From the IMG/VR virus record IMGVR_UViG_3300047461_000006, positions 1 through 21,084 of that record: 21,084 nt of DNA; one strand, 5' to 3'. The stretch is from a virus. Shown here in pieces: positions 1 to 7,012 of the stretch. Numbering within the stretch: position 1 is the first letter of the stretch; every line of letters begins with the position of its first letter. Below the pieces are notes generated by a model. That model was given only the letters and a program-made list of their open reading frames with translations, had not been told where the DNA came from and did no database searches. Position numbers and translations under genes: made by a program.

Positions 1-283
1 ACGAAGGAATCCCATAAGTCTCATGTTCAACAATCTCCAGTGGGTAGAAACGATCCGCGCAGAACTTCCGTAGGTGCGTGTAGAGACCCACGTTCATCTG
101 TTTAGTCATCATGTTATAGAGTTTGACTTTTCCGTCCCAGTGTCGAGACTTATATGCAGGCATGTACTTGTAGCCAGGCACAAAGAACGAGAAGTATTCC
201 TTCAATTCATTCTCTTGGGCTGGATGGGCCTCTACCATAAAATGGGAGTAGTCCTTCATCCTAATGCGAATCTTGTTATCCAC
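1..283 (-). CDS. uvsW: UvsW recombination helicase, N-terminal part (runs off window)
   Basis: Only the first 94 residues are present; the gene continues past base 1. UvsW in T4 is a superfamily 2 helicase that unwinds branched DNA and R-loops during recombination-dependent replication. The visible part matches the small N-terminal domain of T4 UvsW as I remember it: an aromatic-rich stretch FSFFVPGYKYMP at about residues 31-42, then HWDGKVKLYN at 48-57, followed by a GLYTHLRKFC-like helix. The helicase motifs lie outside the window. I chose a GTG start at 283 because the residues after it (DNKIRIRMKDYSHF) line up with the T4 N-terminus (MDIKVHFHDFSHV). It overlaps the end of uvsY by 8 bases and has GAGG only 3 bases upstream, so it is probably translationally coupled. 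An ATG at 259 is the alternative. Confidence 0.85.
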   Translation of the reverse strand, partial: MDNKIRIRMKDYSHFMVEAHPAQENELKEYFSFFVPGYKYMPAYKSRHWDGKVKLYNMMTKQMNVGLYTHLRKFCADRFYPLEIVEHETYGIPS

Positions 284-722
284 CAGCCTCGAATCGACGA
301 TAATCAATCATGTTCTTGATCGTCGAATGCCTCCATTTGATCATGTTAAGAATATCTGTAAGACTATCTATCTGTGCTTTAAGTGCGAAGATTCTGTCTT
401 CAGACTTAGAGATCTCTGGGTCGGAGTCGTAATAGTAGTCCATCTCACCCTTGAGAATCTTGAGACCGTTGAATGGATCTGGATCCCACCCCTTCTCCTG
501 TAGAGTCTGTGGGTCCATCTTACCGTTGTAGTACAACCACTTCTCCTTCAACAGGATCTTCTGTGACGCCTCTGCGCGACGTAGGGTAAGTTTGGTTACG
601 GTGAGGTATTCTAAATACTTTGCGTGTAGCATGGGGATTTGACGTGATGTCTCATCCAGTTGGTGCATAGGAATAACAGAGTCCTCTGTCCACTCCTTGT
701 GTATCACTTCAATATTAAGCAT
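276..722 (-). CDS. uvsY: UvsY recombination mediator
   Basis: This encodes a 148-residue protein (T4 UvsY is 137). UvsY loads the UvsX recombinase onto gp32-coated single-stranded DNA. The C-terminal segment at about residues 128-148 (KWRHSTIKNMIDYRRFEAGG) closely follows the end of T4 UvsY (AIKHIQDMRAFEAGK). The middle shows the same lysine- and arginine-rich helix (TLRRAEASQKILLKEKWLYY, about 46-65). There is no strong Shine-Dalgarno: the best is GGA about 7 bases before the ATG. Its stop overlaps the uvsW start. A sigma70-like promoter lies about 30 bases upstream, so it may be expressed before the late genes around it. Assignment rests on sequence memory of the family plus the uvsY-uvsW adjacency. 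Confidence 0.9.
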   Translation of the reverse strand: MLNIEVIHKEWTEDSVIPMHQLDETSRQIPMLHAKYLEYLTVTKLTLRRAEASQKILLKEKWLYYNGKMDPQTLQEKGWDPDPFNGLKILKGEMDYYYDSDPEISKSEDRIFALKAQIDSLTDILNMIKWRHSTIKNMIDYRRFEAGG

Positions 723-750
723 GTATAATCCGTGGGGTTTTCAAAACTAC

Positions 751-779
751 ATTATATCACATATCGGTGATCGTTTCAA
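751..779 (-). promoter_or_regulatory. Putative sigma70-type promoter for uvsY-uvsW
   Basis: Read on the minus strand, TTGAAA (779-774) is followed after exactly 17 bases by a perfect TATAAT (756-751). It overlaps the last codons and stop of the oxygenase-like gene and ends about 28 bases before the uvsY ATG. This differs from the TATAAATA late boxes elsewhere in the window and fits a host-polymerase early promoter. It is a prediction from sequence only. Confidence 0.6.
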
Positions 780-1401
780 TACAATCTTTCCAATAGTCTT
801 CGTCATGACCCAACACGTAACTGAGAGTCATACGGTAACATTCTGTTCTTGCGGCATGGTAGACTACATTACCTGAATCGTAGTCTCCAAAGTATCCCGC
901 TTTGCAATTCCACCCCTGTTCGTCTTGCACCGTTATGACTTGTTCGGTCTTAGGATCGACATATTTGAACCACCCGTCTCCTCTCTCGGACCACGTGAAG
1001 ATCACATTGTATGCGGATGCGTCTGCGTTATTATGCCAACCGATGAAACCGCCTGGCGGGTAGAGTGTTGAGAGTGCACTGTGTTGCACACCTAGTTCCT
1101 CCATTAAACTGGAGTTCAGTGTGTTCCACGTCTTGCGGTATTCTTCTGGGTGTGTCCCAAAGTAGTGATCGGGTTTGATAGGATAACAGAAGGAGTTCTC
1201 TGCGGCACCTCTGTGTCCACGACCTTCGTCGATGACGCGCCACATCTCCTCTTCGCCCGTGTAGTGGTCTGACTGTCCACGCAACTCCTCGACCAGACAT
1301 CGGTTTGTCTGTTCGGGTTGATACAACTCTCGATACGTATATCGGAAGTCTTCTAGAATCTCCAAGAGGTTCCGGTTCTTTATATCTAATTTTACCATCA
1401 T
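757..1401 (-). CDS. Fe(II)/2-oxoglutarate-dependent oxygenase-like protein
   Basis: This encodes a 214-residue protein. The central part resembles a double-stranded beta-helix oxygenase core of the type often found in marine T4-like phages: LYPPGGFIGWHNNADASAYN at residues 113-132, a strand with GDGWFKYVDP (141-150), and a distal YHAARTECYRMTLSYVL (181-197). In such enzymes the metal is held by HxD/E and a distal His, and an Arg binds 2-oxoglutarate. The candidates here are His123, His182 and Arg190, but the second ligand position is Asn125 rather than Asp or Glu. The substrate is unknown; in this family it could be a protein side chain, nucleotide or small molecule. The ATG overlaps the preceding stop as ATGA, so the two genes are coupled. 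A second ATG follows immediately. The fold assignment is by motif only. Confidence 0.6.
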   Translation of the reverse strand: MMVKLDIKNRNLLEILEDFRYTYRELYQPEQTNRCLVEELRGQSDHYTGEEEMWRVIDEGRGHRGAAENSFCYPIKPDHYFGTHPEEYRKTWNTLNSSLMEELGVQHSALSTLYPPGGFIGWHNNADASAYNVIFTWSERGDGWFKYVDPKTEQVITVQDEQGWNCKAGYFGDYDSGNVVYHAARTECYRMTLSYVLGHDEDYWKDCIETITDM

Positions 1402-1862
1402 GATATAGTGAATTTAGTAAACCTAAATGATGTTTCGTATGTTATATATGCAACGTCTCCGGCAGTAGCGTTCAATTCGACCGAACCTATCTGGGTGGGA
1501 AGACATCCTTCATATGTTATTTTGATGTTTGCATTGTTGTGACTGGTGAGAATAATAATCGTGATATCGTGAGATAAATCCTCAGACGAATCTACGGTGC
1601 GTTGCATCCAATCTTGCATTTCTTTATAAGCGACCATGTCTTCGTCTAGGATGAGACTAATTGACAAATCCGAATATTCTATTGTGTCAGCGGCAACAGG
1701 AAATCTTTGTGTTTTTGGAACAGGCATCTCAAAAGGTGTTGCTGTAGAGCCTGGGTGTGTTACTGACTGCGCAAAGAATTCAAGGTTACCATATTTCGCG
1801 CGCTCAATTACGATACGGAATCCCGTAGGTTGTAAAAGGTTTGTGTTTGATGTTACGCTCAT
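1398..1862 (-). CDS. Tail-tube-fold virion protein (second gp19-like paralogue)
   Basis: This encodes a 154-residue protein. The pattern TGFRIVIERAKYGNLEFFAQ (13-32), a 'THPG' turn (35-38), then FPVAADTIEYSDLSISLILDEDM (54-76) and an amphipathic YKEMQDWMQRTV helix (79-90) is typical of T4-like tail-tube-fold proteins (gp19, gp48/gp54 types). It is clearly different from the true gp19 at 7054-7578. In related marine phages the gene after the capsid gene is often labelled gp3 (tail terminator), so a tube-capping role is possible. It could equally be a baseplate tube component. It has its own late promoter at 1884-1891 and a GAGGATA ribosome site. Its stop overlaps the oxygenase start. Confidence 0.6.
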   Translation of the reverse strand: MSVTSNTNLLQPTGFRIVIERAKYGNLEFFAQSVTHPGSTATPFEMPVPKTQRFPVAADTIEYSDLSISLILDEDMVAYKEMQDWMQRTVDSSEDLSHDITIIILTSHNNANIKITYEGCLPTQIGSVELNATAGDVAYITYETSFRFTKFTIS

Positions 1863-1883
1863 AATCTATCCTCGTTATCGAAT

Positions 1884-1891
1884 TATTTATA
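1884..1891 (-). promoter_or_regulatory. T4-type late promoter
   Basis: The minus strand reads TATAAATA exactly, the -10-like element recognised by the T4 late sigma factor gp55. It lies 21 bases before the ATG of the tail-tube-like gene and 3 bases after the U-tract of the gp23 terminator, so it restarts transcription directly after termination. Confidence 0.8.
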
Positions 1892-1894
1892 CAC

Positions 1895-1921
1895 AAAAAA
1901 AAGGGAGTCCGAAGACTCCCC
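1895..1921 (-). terminator. Rho-independent terminator after gene 23
   Basis: On the minus strand this is GGGAGTC-TTCG-GACTCCC followed by eight T. It has a perfect 7-bp stem, the extra-stable c(UUCG)g loop and a U-tract. It sits about 30 bases after the gp23 stop and ends the capsid operon. The core is identical to the terminator at 13532-13557. Confidence 0.93.
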
Positions 1922-1950
1922 AAAATGACTAGTAGACTAGTTCTTTTTTA

Positions 1951-3255
1951 TTATGATCCTTGGACCATTAGGTTGTCAACGCGGAAGATGCGGTAGTATG
2001 TGTTCGCACCTGCTGTGTTAGACATATCGTGTTGGCCTGGACCTGATACGAATGGGTTTGACGCCATGCCGTAACGAGTCTTGAAACCAATCTTAGGTTG
2101 GAATGTATCTTCTGCAACAGCCTTGACCATCTGTAGTGGTACGTATGGGCAGTAGAACATACCTGCGTCGTATGCGTTTGAACCCTTATAACCAACTGTT
2201 AGGTAATCAACAGTTGCATATGGGTCGATGAATACGCGTAGACGACCGTTTAGAGTACCAGCGAATGTGTTACCAGTATCATCTACTGATAGACCAGCGC
2301 CTGGCGTGTAGTCTAGTTGACCAGAAGCAGCAAGTGCAGTAGCAACGTCAGATGAACATACAACGATGTTACCCTTACCACGACGTGTAGCCTTCGCGAT
2401 TGCGTTTGCTTCACGATCGATTTGCATTGCAAGACCCTTGAACTTCTCAGCAGACCAGCGACCGTCGCCGTCTGTTGATACGTCAAAGATGCCTGGAGCA
2501 GCGACGTTAGAAGTCTGTGCACCTAGAACCGCTTGAGAGTTGATTGTGCGAACGATTTCACGGTTGATCTCTGCAAGGATTTCTGTAGACAGAATGTTTG
2601 CAAGTTCTGTTTCTGCGTCTAGACCGTGGATTGCCTTTAGGTCTTGCGCAAGTTCTAGTGAGTACTCAGCCTTCAGTGCGCGTGACTTAGCAACAACGCT
2701 CTGCTTCTCGATTGAGAAACCCATTTCCTTGAATGAACCGTCAACTTCACCTAGAGACTCAGAAGCGCCTGTAGACATTGGTCGGCCTGGTAGACCTAGT
2801 TCACGACCAGTTCCGTCAGTTTGTAGACCAGCAAGACCTGAAGATTCGCCTGTTGCATCGACTGCACCAGAGAAACCAGATTGTGGTTCATCAAGACCTA
2901 GTGCTTCGTTGCCTGGTCCCTGACCGTTGTAGTGTGACTTCATCGCGAAGATTAGACCAGTTGGACCAGACATTGGCTGGACACCACATAGGTCGTATGC
3001 CATTAGGTTTGGCATTGCGCGACGTACTAGTGAGATTAGAACTGGATCCCAGTTCGAAATTGCACCACCAGTTGAGTTGGTTGGTGCTTCTGCTAGGAAA
3101 CCTGCTGTTGCATTGCGCTCTTCCATTAGAGCACGTTCTTGGTTTTCTAGGACGGCAGCAGTTACTGCCTTACGTAGTGGATCAGTGATCGCGCCAGCAG
3201 ATTCTTCGTTAAGTACTGGTGACCACTTCTCAATCAATGTATCGAATGATTGCAT
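1951..3255 (-). CDS. gp23: Major capsid protein gp23
   Basis: This encodes a 434-residue precursor (T4 gp23 is 521), which forms the hexamers of the head shell. Recognisable stretches are SNWDPVLISLVRRAMPNLMAYD (about 67-88), GVQPMSGPTGLIFAM (about 90-104), RRGKGNIVVCSSDVA and the C-terminal FKTRYGMASNPF. T4 gp23 is matured by gp21 cutting after an (L/I)-x-E; here FLAE followed by APTN puts the likely cut after Glu56, leaving about 378 residues. The shorter length suggests a reduced surface insertion compared with T4. A GGA ribosome site lies 8 bases before the ATG and gp22 ends 11 bases upstream. A strong terminator follows. No gp24-like vertex gene follows in the window. Confidence 0.97.
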   Translation of the reverse strand: MQSFDTLIEKWSPVLNEESAGAITDPLRKAVTAAVLENQERALMEERNATAGFLAEAPTNSTGGAISNWDPVLISLVRRAMPNLMAYDLCGVQPMSGPTGLIFAMKSHYNGQGPGNEALGLDEPQSGFSGAVDATGESSGLAGLQTDGTGRELGLPGRPMSTGASESLGEVDGSFKEMGFSIEKQSVVAKSRALKAEYSLELAQDLKAIHGLDAETELANILSTEILAEINREIVRTINSQAVLGAQTSNVAAPGIFDVSTDGDGRWSAEKFKGLAMQIDREANAIAKATRRGKGNIVVCSSDVATALAASGQLDYTPGAGLSVDDTGNTFAGTLNGRLRVFIDPYATVDYLTVGYKGSNAYDAGMFYCPYVPLQMVKAVAEDTFQPKIGFKTRYGMASNPFVSGPGQHDMSNTAGANTYYRIFRVDNLMVQGS

Positions 3256-3266
3256 TTTACTATTCC

Positions 3267-4295
3267 TTATTGCTTAGTGGTTTTACGAAGAGCGTGTAGG
3301 TAATTCTCCATTACAGATGAAACCTCTACTTCTTCCTCTGTCGTTTCTTCGACAGATTCTTCAAGTTGCTCTGGGATTTCTTTTGAGAAGTATGATTCCT
3401 TGACAGTGTTAACCTTCGCAACGAAAGATTCTTCGTTTTCAAAGTCAACGCTTTCTAGGAGACCCTTTAACTTCTCCGCTTGTGTATCTGCTAAATCACG
3501 TGATGCCTCAGCGATGATAGTGTTACGCTTATAAGTTTCAAGTTCTTCAGCTAGTGAAATTGCATCACCAGTAGTGTTGTTTAGACGTTCTTCTAACTCT
3601 TCTACTTGTCCTGCAAGTTCGTCAACTAGGTCGACCTTGGCTTCTGGAACTTCGATGTATGATTCTACGAATAGATCACGCATGTTGTTCATGAAAGACT
3701 CTGCGACTTCAGTACGTAGACCGTTCTGAATAGCAACCTTGTTATCTTCCATCCAAGTTTCAACTACATAGTTTAGGTATGAATCAACCTTACCGACTAG
3801 GTCAGTTTTGATTGTTTCGACTTCTTCAGCAAGTTCTACCGCGTAGTTCTCTTCAAGACGTGTGATCTCTTCTGAAAGCTTTGACTTTACAGCCGCTTCG
3901 AAGATTACAGATGTCTTTTTCTTGAACTCTTCAGATAGAGTCGCTTCACCTTCAACAATAGCAGCAAGTTCGGACGCAGTGTCCACTTCTTCTGCTACCA
4001 AGTCTTCGGCATTTACAACACCTTCATGCATCTTGTTATAAGCAGCTTGAACATCTGATTTACTAGATGTCATTAACTTATTATGCATTGCGTTGATCAT
4101 TCCCGCCTTGGTTTTTGGTGGGGTAGCCTTTGGAGCAGCATCGGATGCCTTGTCAACTGAAGCCTGTGCTTCTGGTTCAGTGACTGCATCTTTGTTTTCT
4201 GGTGCTGCTTCTTCGAGAGTTTCCTCCACGATTTCGTTAGACTCAATCTCAGTATCGCGGATTTCACTTTCTACTGCTTGATTTAAATCAGTCAT
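3267..4295 (-). CDS. gp22: Prohead scaffold core protein gp22
   Basis: This encodes a 342-residue, highly acidic, helical protein (T4 gp22 is 269). It forms the internal scaffold on which gp23 assembles and is then digested by gp21. The C-terminal part carries the family signature IIAEASRDLADTQAEKLKGL at 260-279 and a FVAKVNTVKESYF stretch (291-303), matching T4 gp22. The N-terminal roughly 60 residues are Glu-, Ala- and Pro-rich and apparently disordered, followed by TKAGMINAMHNKL (62-74), a motif I associate with marine T4-like scaffolds. IIAE (260-263) fits a gp21 cleavage site. GGAG precedes the ATG. It sits between protease and capsid genes as in T4. Confidence 0.93.
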   Translation of the reverse strand: MTDLNQAVESEIRDTEIESNEIVEETLEEAAPENKDAVTEPEAQASVDKASDAAPKATPPKTKAGMINAMHNKLMTSSKSDVQAAYNKMHEGVVNAEDLVAEEVDTASELAAIVEGEATLSEEFKKKTSVIFEAAVKSKLSEEITRLEENYAVELAEEVETIKTDLVGKVDSYLNYVVETWMEDNKVAIQNGLRTEVAESFMNNMRDLFVESYIEVPEAKVDLVDELAGQVEELEERLNNTTGDAISLAEELETYKRNTIIAEASRDLADTQAEKLKGLLESVDFENEESFVAKVNTVKESYFSKEIPEQLEESVEETTEEEVEVSSVMENYLHALRKTTKQ

Positions 4296-4305
4296 AGTGA
4301 CTCCT

Positions 4306-4965
4306 TTATAGTTTAGATTTGATTAACGAGAGGAAATTCTTGAATTCACGAATCTGCACTTCAGGACGATGTGCGATATGTGCTTGCTTAATTTCAGTCT
4401 CAATATCTTCAATAGCTTGAGGTTCTAAGATTCCATTATTCCAGACCCAATCCACACCTTCCATAATCCCATTAACAAAAGCTTCCGGTGCCGATGGATC
4501 TTGCACGATATCTACCGTAGCAAGAATAAAATCATCTTTGACGTACATTACGCCGTTTTTACTCTCAAGACTTCCCATTCCACGAGTTGACACACCTAGT
4601 TGAACACCTCCTTCTAAGAGACCTTTCACTATCTGACCCATTGGGGTATCCAATATTTGTGCCTTTCCAACCACATCATTTCCTTCAAATTTCAAGTCAG
4701 TAATGAGGTGAGAAACTTTATCCAAGTTAACAGTCGGACCTTCAGGGTGATTGAGTTCCCCAACAGCACGTTTTTTGCTAACTTGATTTTCAACATACGT
4801 ATTTACCGCCTTCTCCATAATTGGTTTTGGGTAGATACGTCCGTTACGATTCTTTTTGTCTGCCTGAGCGAATACACCTTCAATGACAAAGTTCTTCTCG
4901 CCGTTCTCTTTGGCTTCAACGATGCATTCAATGTCGTTTTCTACGAATTCGCTAATCAGCTTCAT
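4306..4965 (-). CDS. gp21: Prohead core protease gp21
   Basis: This encodes a 219-residue serine protease of the T4 prohead type (family S80). It matures the head by cutting scaffold and capsid proteins after (L/I)-x-E. Seen in the sequence: NRNGRIYPKPIM (39-50), AVGELNHPE with the likely catalytic His73, and GVQLGVSTRGMGSLE with the likely nucleophile Ser126, followed by DIVQDPSAPEAFVNGI (152-167). The C-terminal REFKNFLSLIKSKL tail is basic and may be removed on self-activation. It starts one base after the stop of the 65-residue gene, whose last codons contain its AGGAAA ribosome site, so translation is coupled. It shares the late promoter at 5183-5190. Confidence 0.95.
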   Translation of the reverse strand: MKLISEFVENDIECIVEAKENGEKNFVIEGVFAQADKKNRNGRIYPKPIMEKAVNTYVENQVSKKRAVGELNHPEGPTVNLDKVSHLITDLKFEGNDVVGKAQILDTPMGQIVKGLLEGGVQLGVSTRGMGSLESKNGVMYVKDDFILATVDIVQDPSAPEAFVNGIMEGVDWVWNNGILEPQAIEDIETEIKQAHIAHRPEVQIREFKNFLSLIKSKL

Positions 4966-4966
4966 T

Positions 4967-5164
4967 TTATTTTCCTAAGTCCTTCAGGACTTGTTTTGCG
5001 GTTGTTTCCGCTTCTTTTTGCGACTTAAAGGTATCGACAGAATCTCCGTCAATTGTTAGATGGAATCCTTTCGCGACTTTAGTAATGACAACAGGATAAC
5101 CAGACATCTTCTTGTTGAAGACGACCTTGTCCTTTGCCTCACGAATTTCTTGAAAAGTTTTCAT
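4967..5164 (-). CDS. Small putative internal head protein with capsid-targeting-like N-terminus
   Basis: This encodes a 65-residue protein occupying the place of T4 gene 68, between the gp67-like and protease genes, but I see no convincing gp68 similarity. The N-terminus MKTFQEIREA strongly resembles the T4 internal-protein targeting sequence (MKTYQEFIAEA), and Ile7-Arg8-Glu9 is a candidate gp21 cut site. The remaining 56 residues are lysine-rich (about 11 Lys against 7 Asp/Glu) with two predicted beta strands around GYPVVITKVAKGFHLTIDG (22-40) and a C-terminal helix (47-64). Inference: it is packaged in the prohead, trimmed, and possibly ejected with DNA. An alternative is a minor scaffold component. 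It is the first gene after a late promoter and has a perfect AAGGAGG ribosome site. Confidence 0.65.
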   Translation of the reverse strand: MKTFQEIREAKDKVVFNKKMSGYPVVITKVAKGFHLTIDGDSVDTFKSQKEAETTAKQVLKDLGK

Positions 5165-5182
5165 CTTGCCTCCTTATTAGTC

Positions 5183-5190
5183 TATTTATA
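5183..5190 (-). promoter_or_regulatory. T4-type late promoter for the head-assembly operon
   Basis: The minus strand reads TATAAATA 18 bases before the ATG of the 65-residue gene. It lies in the only sizeable gap between the gp67-like gene and the capsid terminator, so it should drive the 65-residue protein and genes 21, 22 and 23. Confidence 0.8.
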
Positions 5191-5214
5191 CACGAAAAGT
5201 TTTTAACATCGATT

Positions 5215-5472
5215 TTATTCGAGTTCTTCCGTATCAAGTCCGAATACATATTCCTCAAAATCACCCGACTCAAATGCCGCATCGATTTCTTCGTCGGTTA
5301 CTTCTAAATCTTCTGCTTCAACACCGTTGAAAATCTGATTAGCAACACTAATCTTTTCGGTGTCTAACGAATCTTGAACCTTGTCTTGCATAATGGTGTT
5401 AAATAGTTCTTCGGCAGAAGTGAAATTTCCGACCTCTAAAGCACCGATTAAATTTTCAGTTGTTTCACTCAT
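5215..5472 (-). CDS. gp67: gp67-like prohead core protein
   Basis: This encodes an 85-residue, strongly acidic protein directly after the portal gene, exactly where T4 gene 67 lies. T4 gp67 is a small scaffold protein that affects head shape. The visible pattern is LIGALEVGNFTSAEELFNTI (8-27), a helix with KVQDSLDTEKISVANQIFNG (31-50), then a tail of Asp and Glu (53-85). The 'sets of ~20 residues then VANxxF' arrangement is like that of small prohead core proteins in marine T4-like phages. The assignment is mainly positional. GGAG precedes the ATG, 12 bases after the gp20 stop. The next gene has its own late promoter. Confidence 0.65.
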   Translation of the reverse strand: MSETTENLIGALEVGNFTSAEELFNTIMQDKVQDSLDTEKISVANQIFNGVEAEDLEVTDEEIDAAFESGDFEEYVFGLDTEELE

Positions 5473-5484
5473 TACATATACTCC

Positions 5485-6990
5485 TTAAAAATCATCATCC
5501 ATATCGTCGCTGTTTGAGTTCTCAGCTTCGACTTGTTTCGCCATCTCTGCGATGTCCTCATCATTGAACATCATGACGTTCTTCATAACCCACTCACGTG
5601 AGAAGTACTCTCCTACGTATGTGGAAACCTGATCCATAGTCTGTAGTCGTTCTCGCAGTATTTCTGCTTCCTTCAATTCGACAAAGTGGTTGTCGCGGTT
5701 GAAATCGATCTGGATGTGGTTCTTCCACGACTCCCAATCTTGTTCAGTACATGTACCTTTCAGTAACAACTGCTTTCTTAAAATACCTGTGAATAGGTTT
5801 GCAAACTTACGTCGCAACCTGTCAATGAACTTCTGAAACTTAACCTCATCACGGTTGATCTCTGTCGCACGACCTAGTGCGAACTGTTGTTCCTGTTCGA
5901 GACGCGATAGGGGCACGTTCAATGAACGATACAACTTCTTTTGGAAATAAATTATGTCGTCGATCTGACCAAGGTTCTCACCGCCTGGCAGTGTACTGAT
6001 CTCTGTTCCTCGACCACCCTCACGACGTGGTAACCAGAAGTCCTCAAGCATCGACATGTGCTTTCGGTCATCCTTGATCTCACCCGTCTGTGCATCATAA
6101 ACGATCTTGTTACGGTAACGCGACATAATGTCTTTGATGTATTGTTCTGATTTACCCTTCGGTAAGTTACCCACGTCGATGTAGAAGATACGACGCTCAG
6201 GTGCGCGAGACATACGATAGATGACCAACGAGTCTTCCATCATGCGCAACTGGTTTACGGGTTTAATTGCTTTCTGTAGATAGGATAGGACACGTTTCTT
6301 TGAGTTGTCCAATAAACCTGAAGTGATATACGAAACAGAATCAGAGGTCAACTTGACACCAGTACCTGTACCGCCTTTGTCTTGGTAGATGTAAAACTCA
6401 TTTACCTTGTCTACCAACTTCGCGCCAGTTGCTGGATCTGTTTTGTGTTTCACCTCTTTGACCTTGCGAATCTTTGCAGAGTCGATCGGACGGATCTCTT
6501 GGATCCCCATCTTAGGATTAGATGTGTCAACCACAAGGTGGTGATATAGACGACCATCGACATACCATGAACGGAACATGTCGTGACCGTATTCCTCGAA
6601 GTTCAACATTGCAACGATGTTGCCGAACTCTTCGAGTAGTGTGTTTTTGATTTTGTCTGAGGTGTCGACCTTGTCTAGGTTCAACGCAACAGTAGATTCT
6701 AGTTCACCCGCAACGATAGATTCGTTTAGGATGTCTTCAACTGCAGCATCGACTTCCGGATGTTCCGCGACTTGTCGATACTTAGCGATGAGTCCATGAT
6801 TATCCTTAGCAGAACCGCCTTCCATGTCAATATACTGTCCGAAGTACGAACCTGACGCGGTGACGTAACCAGCACCATCCTCATCCACTTTAGGGACGAT
6901 AGATGTTACTTTATTTTTATCTTTTTCTTTTGACGCTCTCTTCAGTTCGAAACCGAATGCGGAGAAAACGTTTGAGTCATTATCTGCCAT
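5485..6990 (-). CDS. gp20: Portal vertex protein gp20
   Basis: This encodes a 501-residue protein (T4 gp20 is 524). It forms the dodecameric portal ring at one head vertex, initiates head assembly and is the docking site of the terminase. Diagnostic stretches are RSWYVDGRLYHHLVVD (140-155), RAPERRIFYIDVGNLPKGKS (262-281), SRYRNKIVYDAQTGEI (290-305), LEDFWLPRREGGRGTEI (315-331) and LEQEQQFALGRATEINRDEV (364-383). This last region is widely used for T4-like phage diversity surveys. The C-terminus is acidic and Asn/Asp-rich. TGAGG lies before the ATG. A perfect hairpin and a weak late-promoter-like TATAAGTA lie between gene 19 and this gene. Confidence 0.97.
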   Translation of the reverse strand: MADNDSNVFSAFGFELKRASKEKDKNKVTSIVPKVDEDGAGYVTASGSYFGQYIDMEGGSAKDNHGLIAKYRQVAEHPEVDAAVEDILNESIVAGELESTVALNLDKVDTSDKIKNTLLEEFGNIVAMLNFEEYGHDMFRSWYVDGRLYHHLVVDTSNPKMGIQEIRPIDSAKIRKVKEVKHKTDPATGAKLVDKVNEFYIYQDKGGTGTGVKLTSDSVSYITSGLLDNSKKRVLSYLQKAIKPVNQLRMMEDSLVIYRMSRAPERRIFYIDVGNLPKGKSEQYIKDIMSRYRNKIVYDAQTGEIKDDRKHMSMLEDFWLPRREGGRGTEISTLPGGENLGQIDDIIYFQKKLYRSLNVPLSRLEQEQQFALGRATEINRDEVKFQKFIDRLRRKFANLFTGILRKQLLLKGTCTEQDWESWKNHIQIDFNRDNHFVELKEAEILRERLQTMDQVSTYVGEYFSREWVMKNVMMFNDEDIAEMAKQVEAENSNSDDMDDDF

Positions 6991-7012
6991 AAGATCCTCA
7001 GTTCAAGTATAA

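Noticed and set aside
1031-1300. 89-codon minus-strand frame inside the oxygenase-like gene
   Set aside because: It is an Arg-rich out-of-frame reading of a gene with recognisable motifs and has no independent signals.
2540-2923. Plus-strand open frame opposite gene 23
   Set aside because: It overlaps a certain capsid gene on the other strand, has no homologous features, and other such frames occur opposite most genes here.
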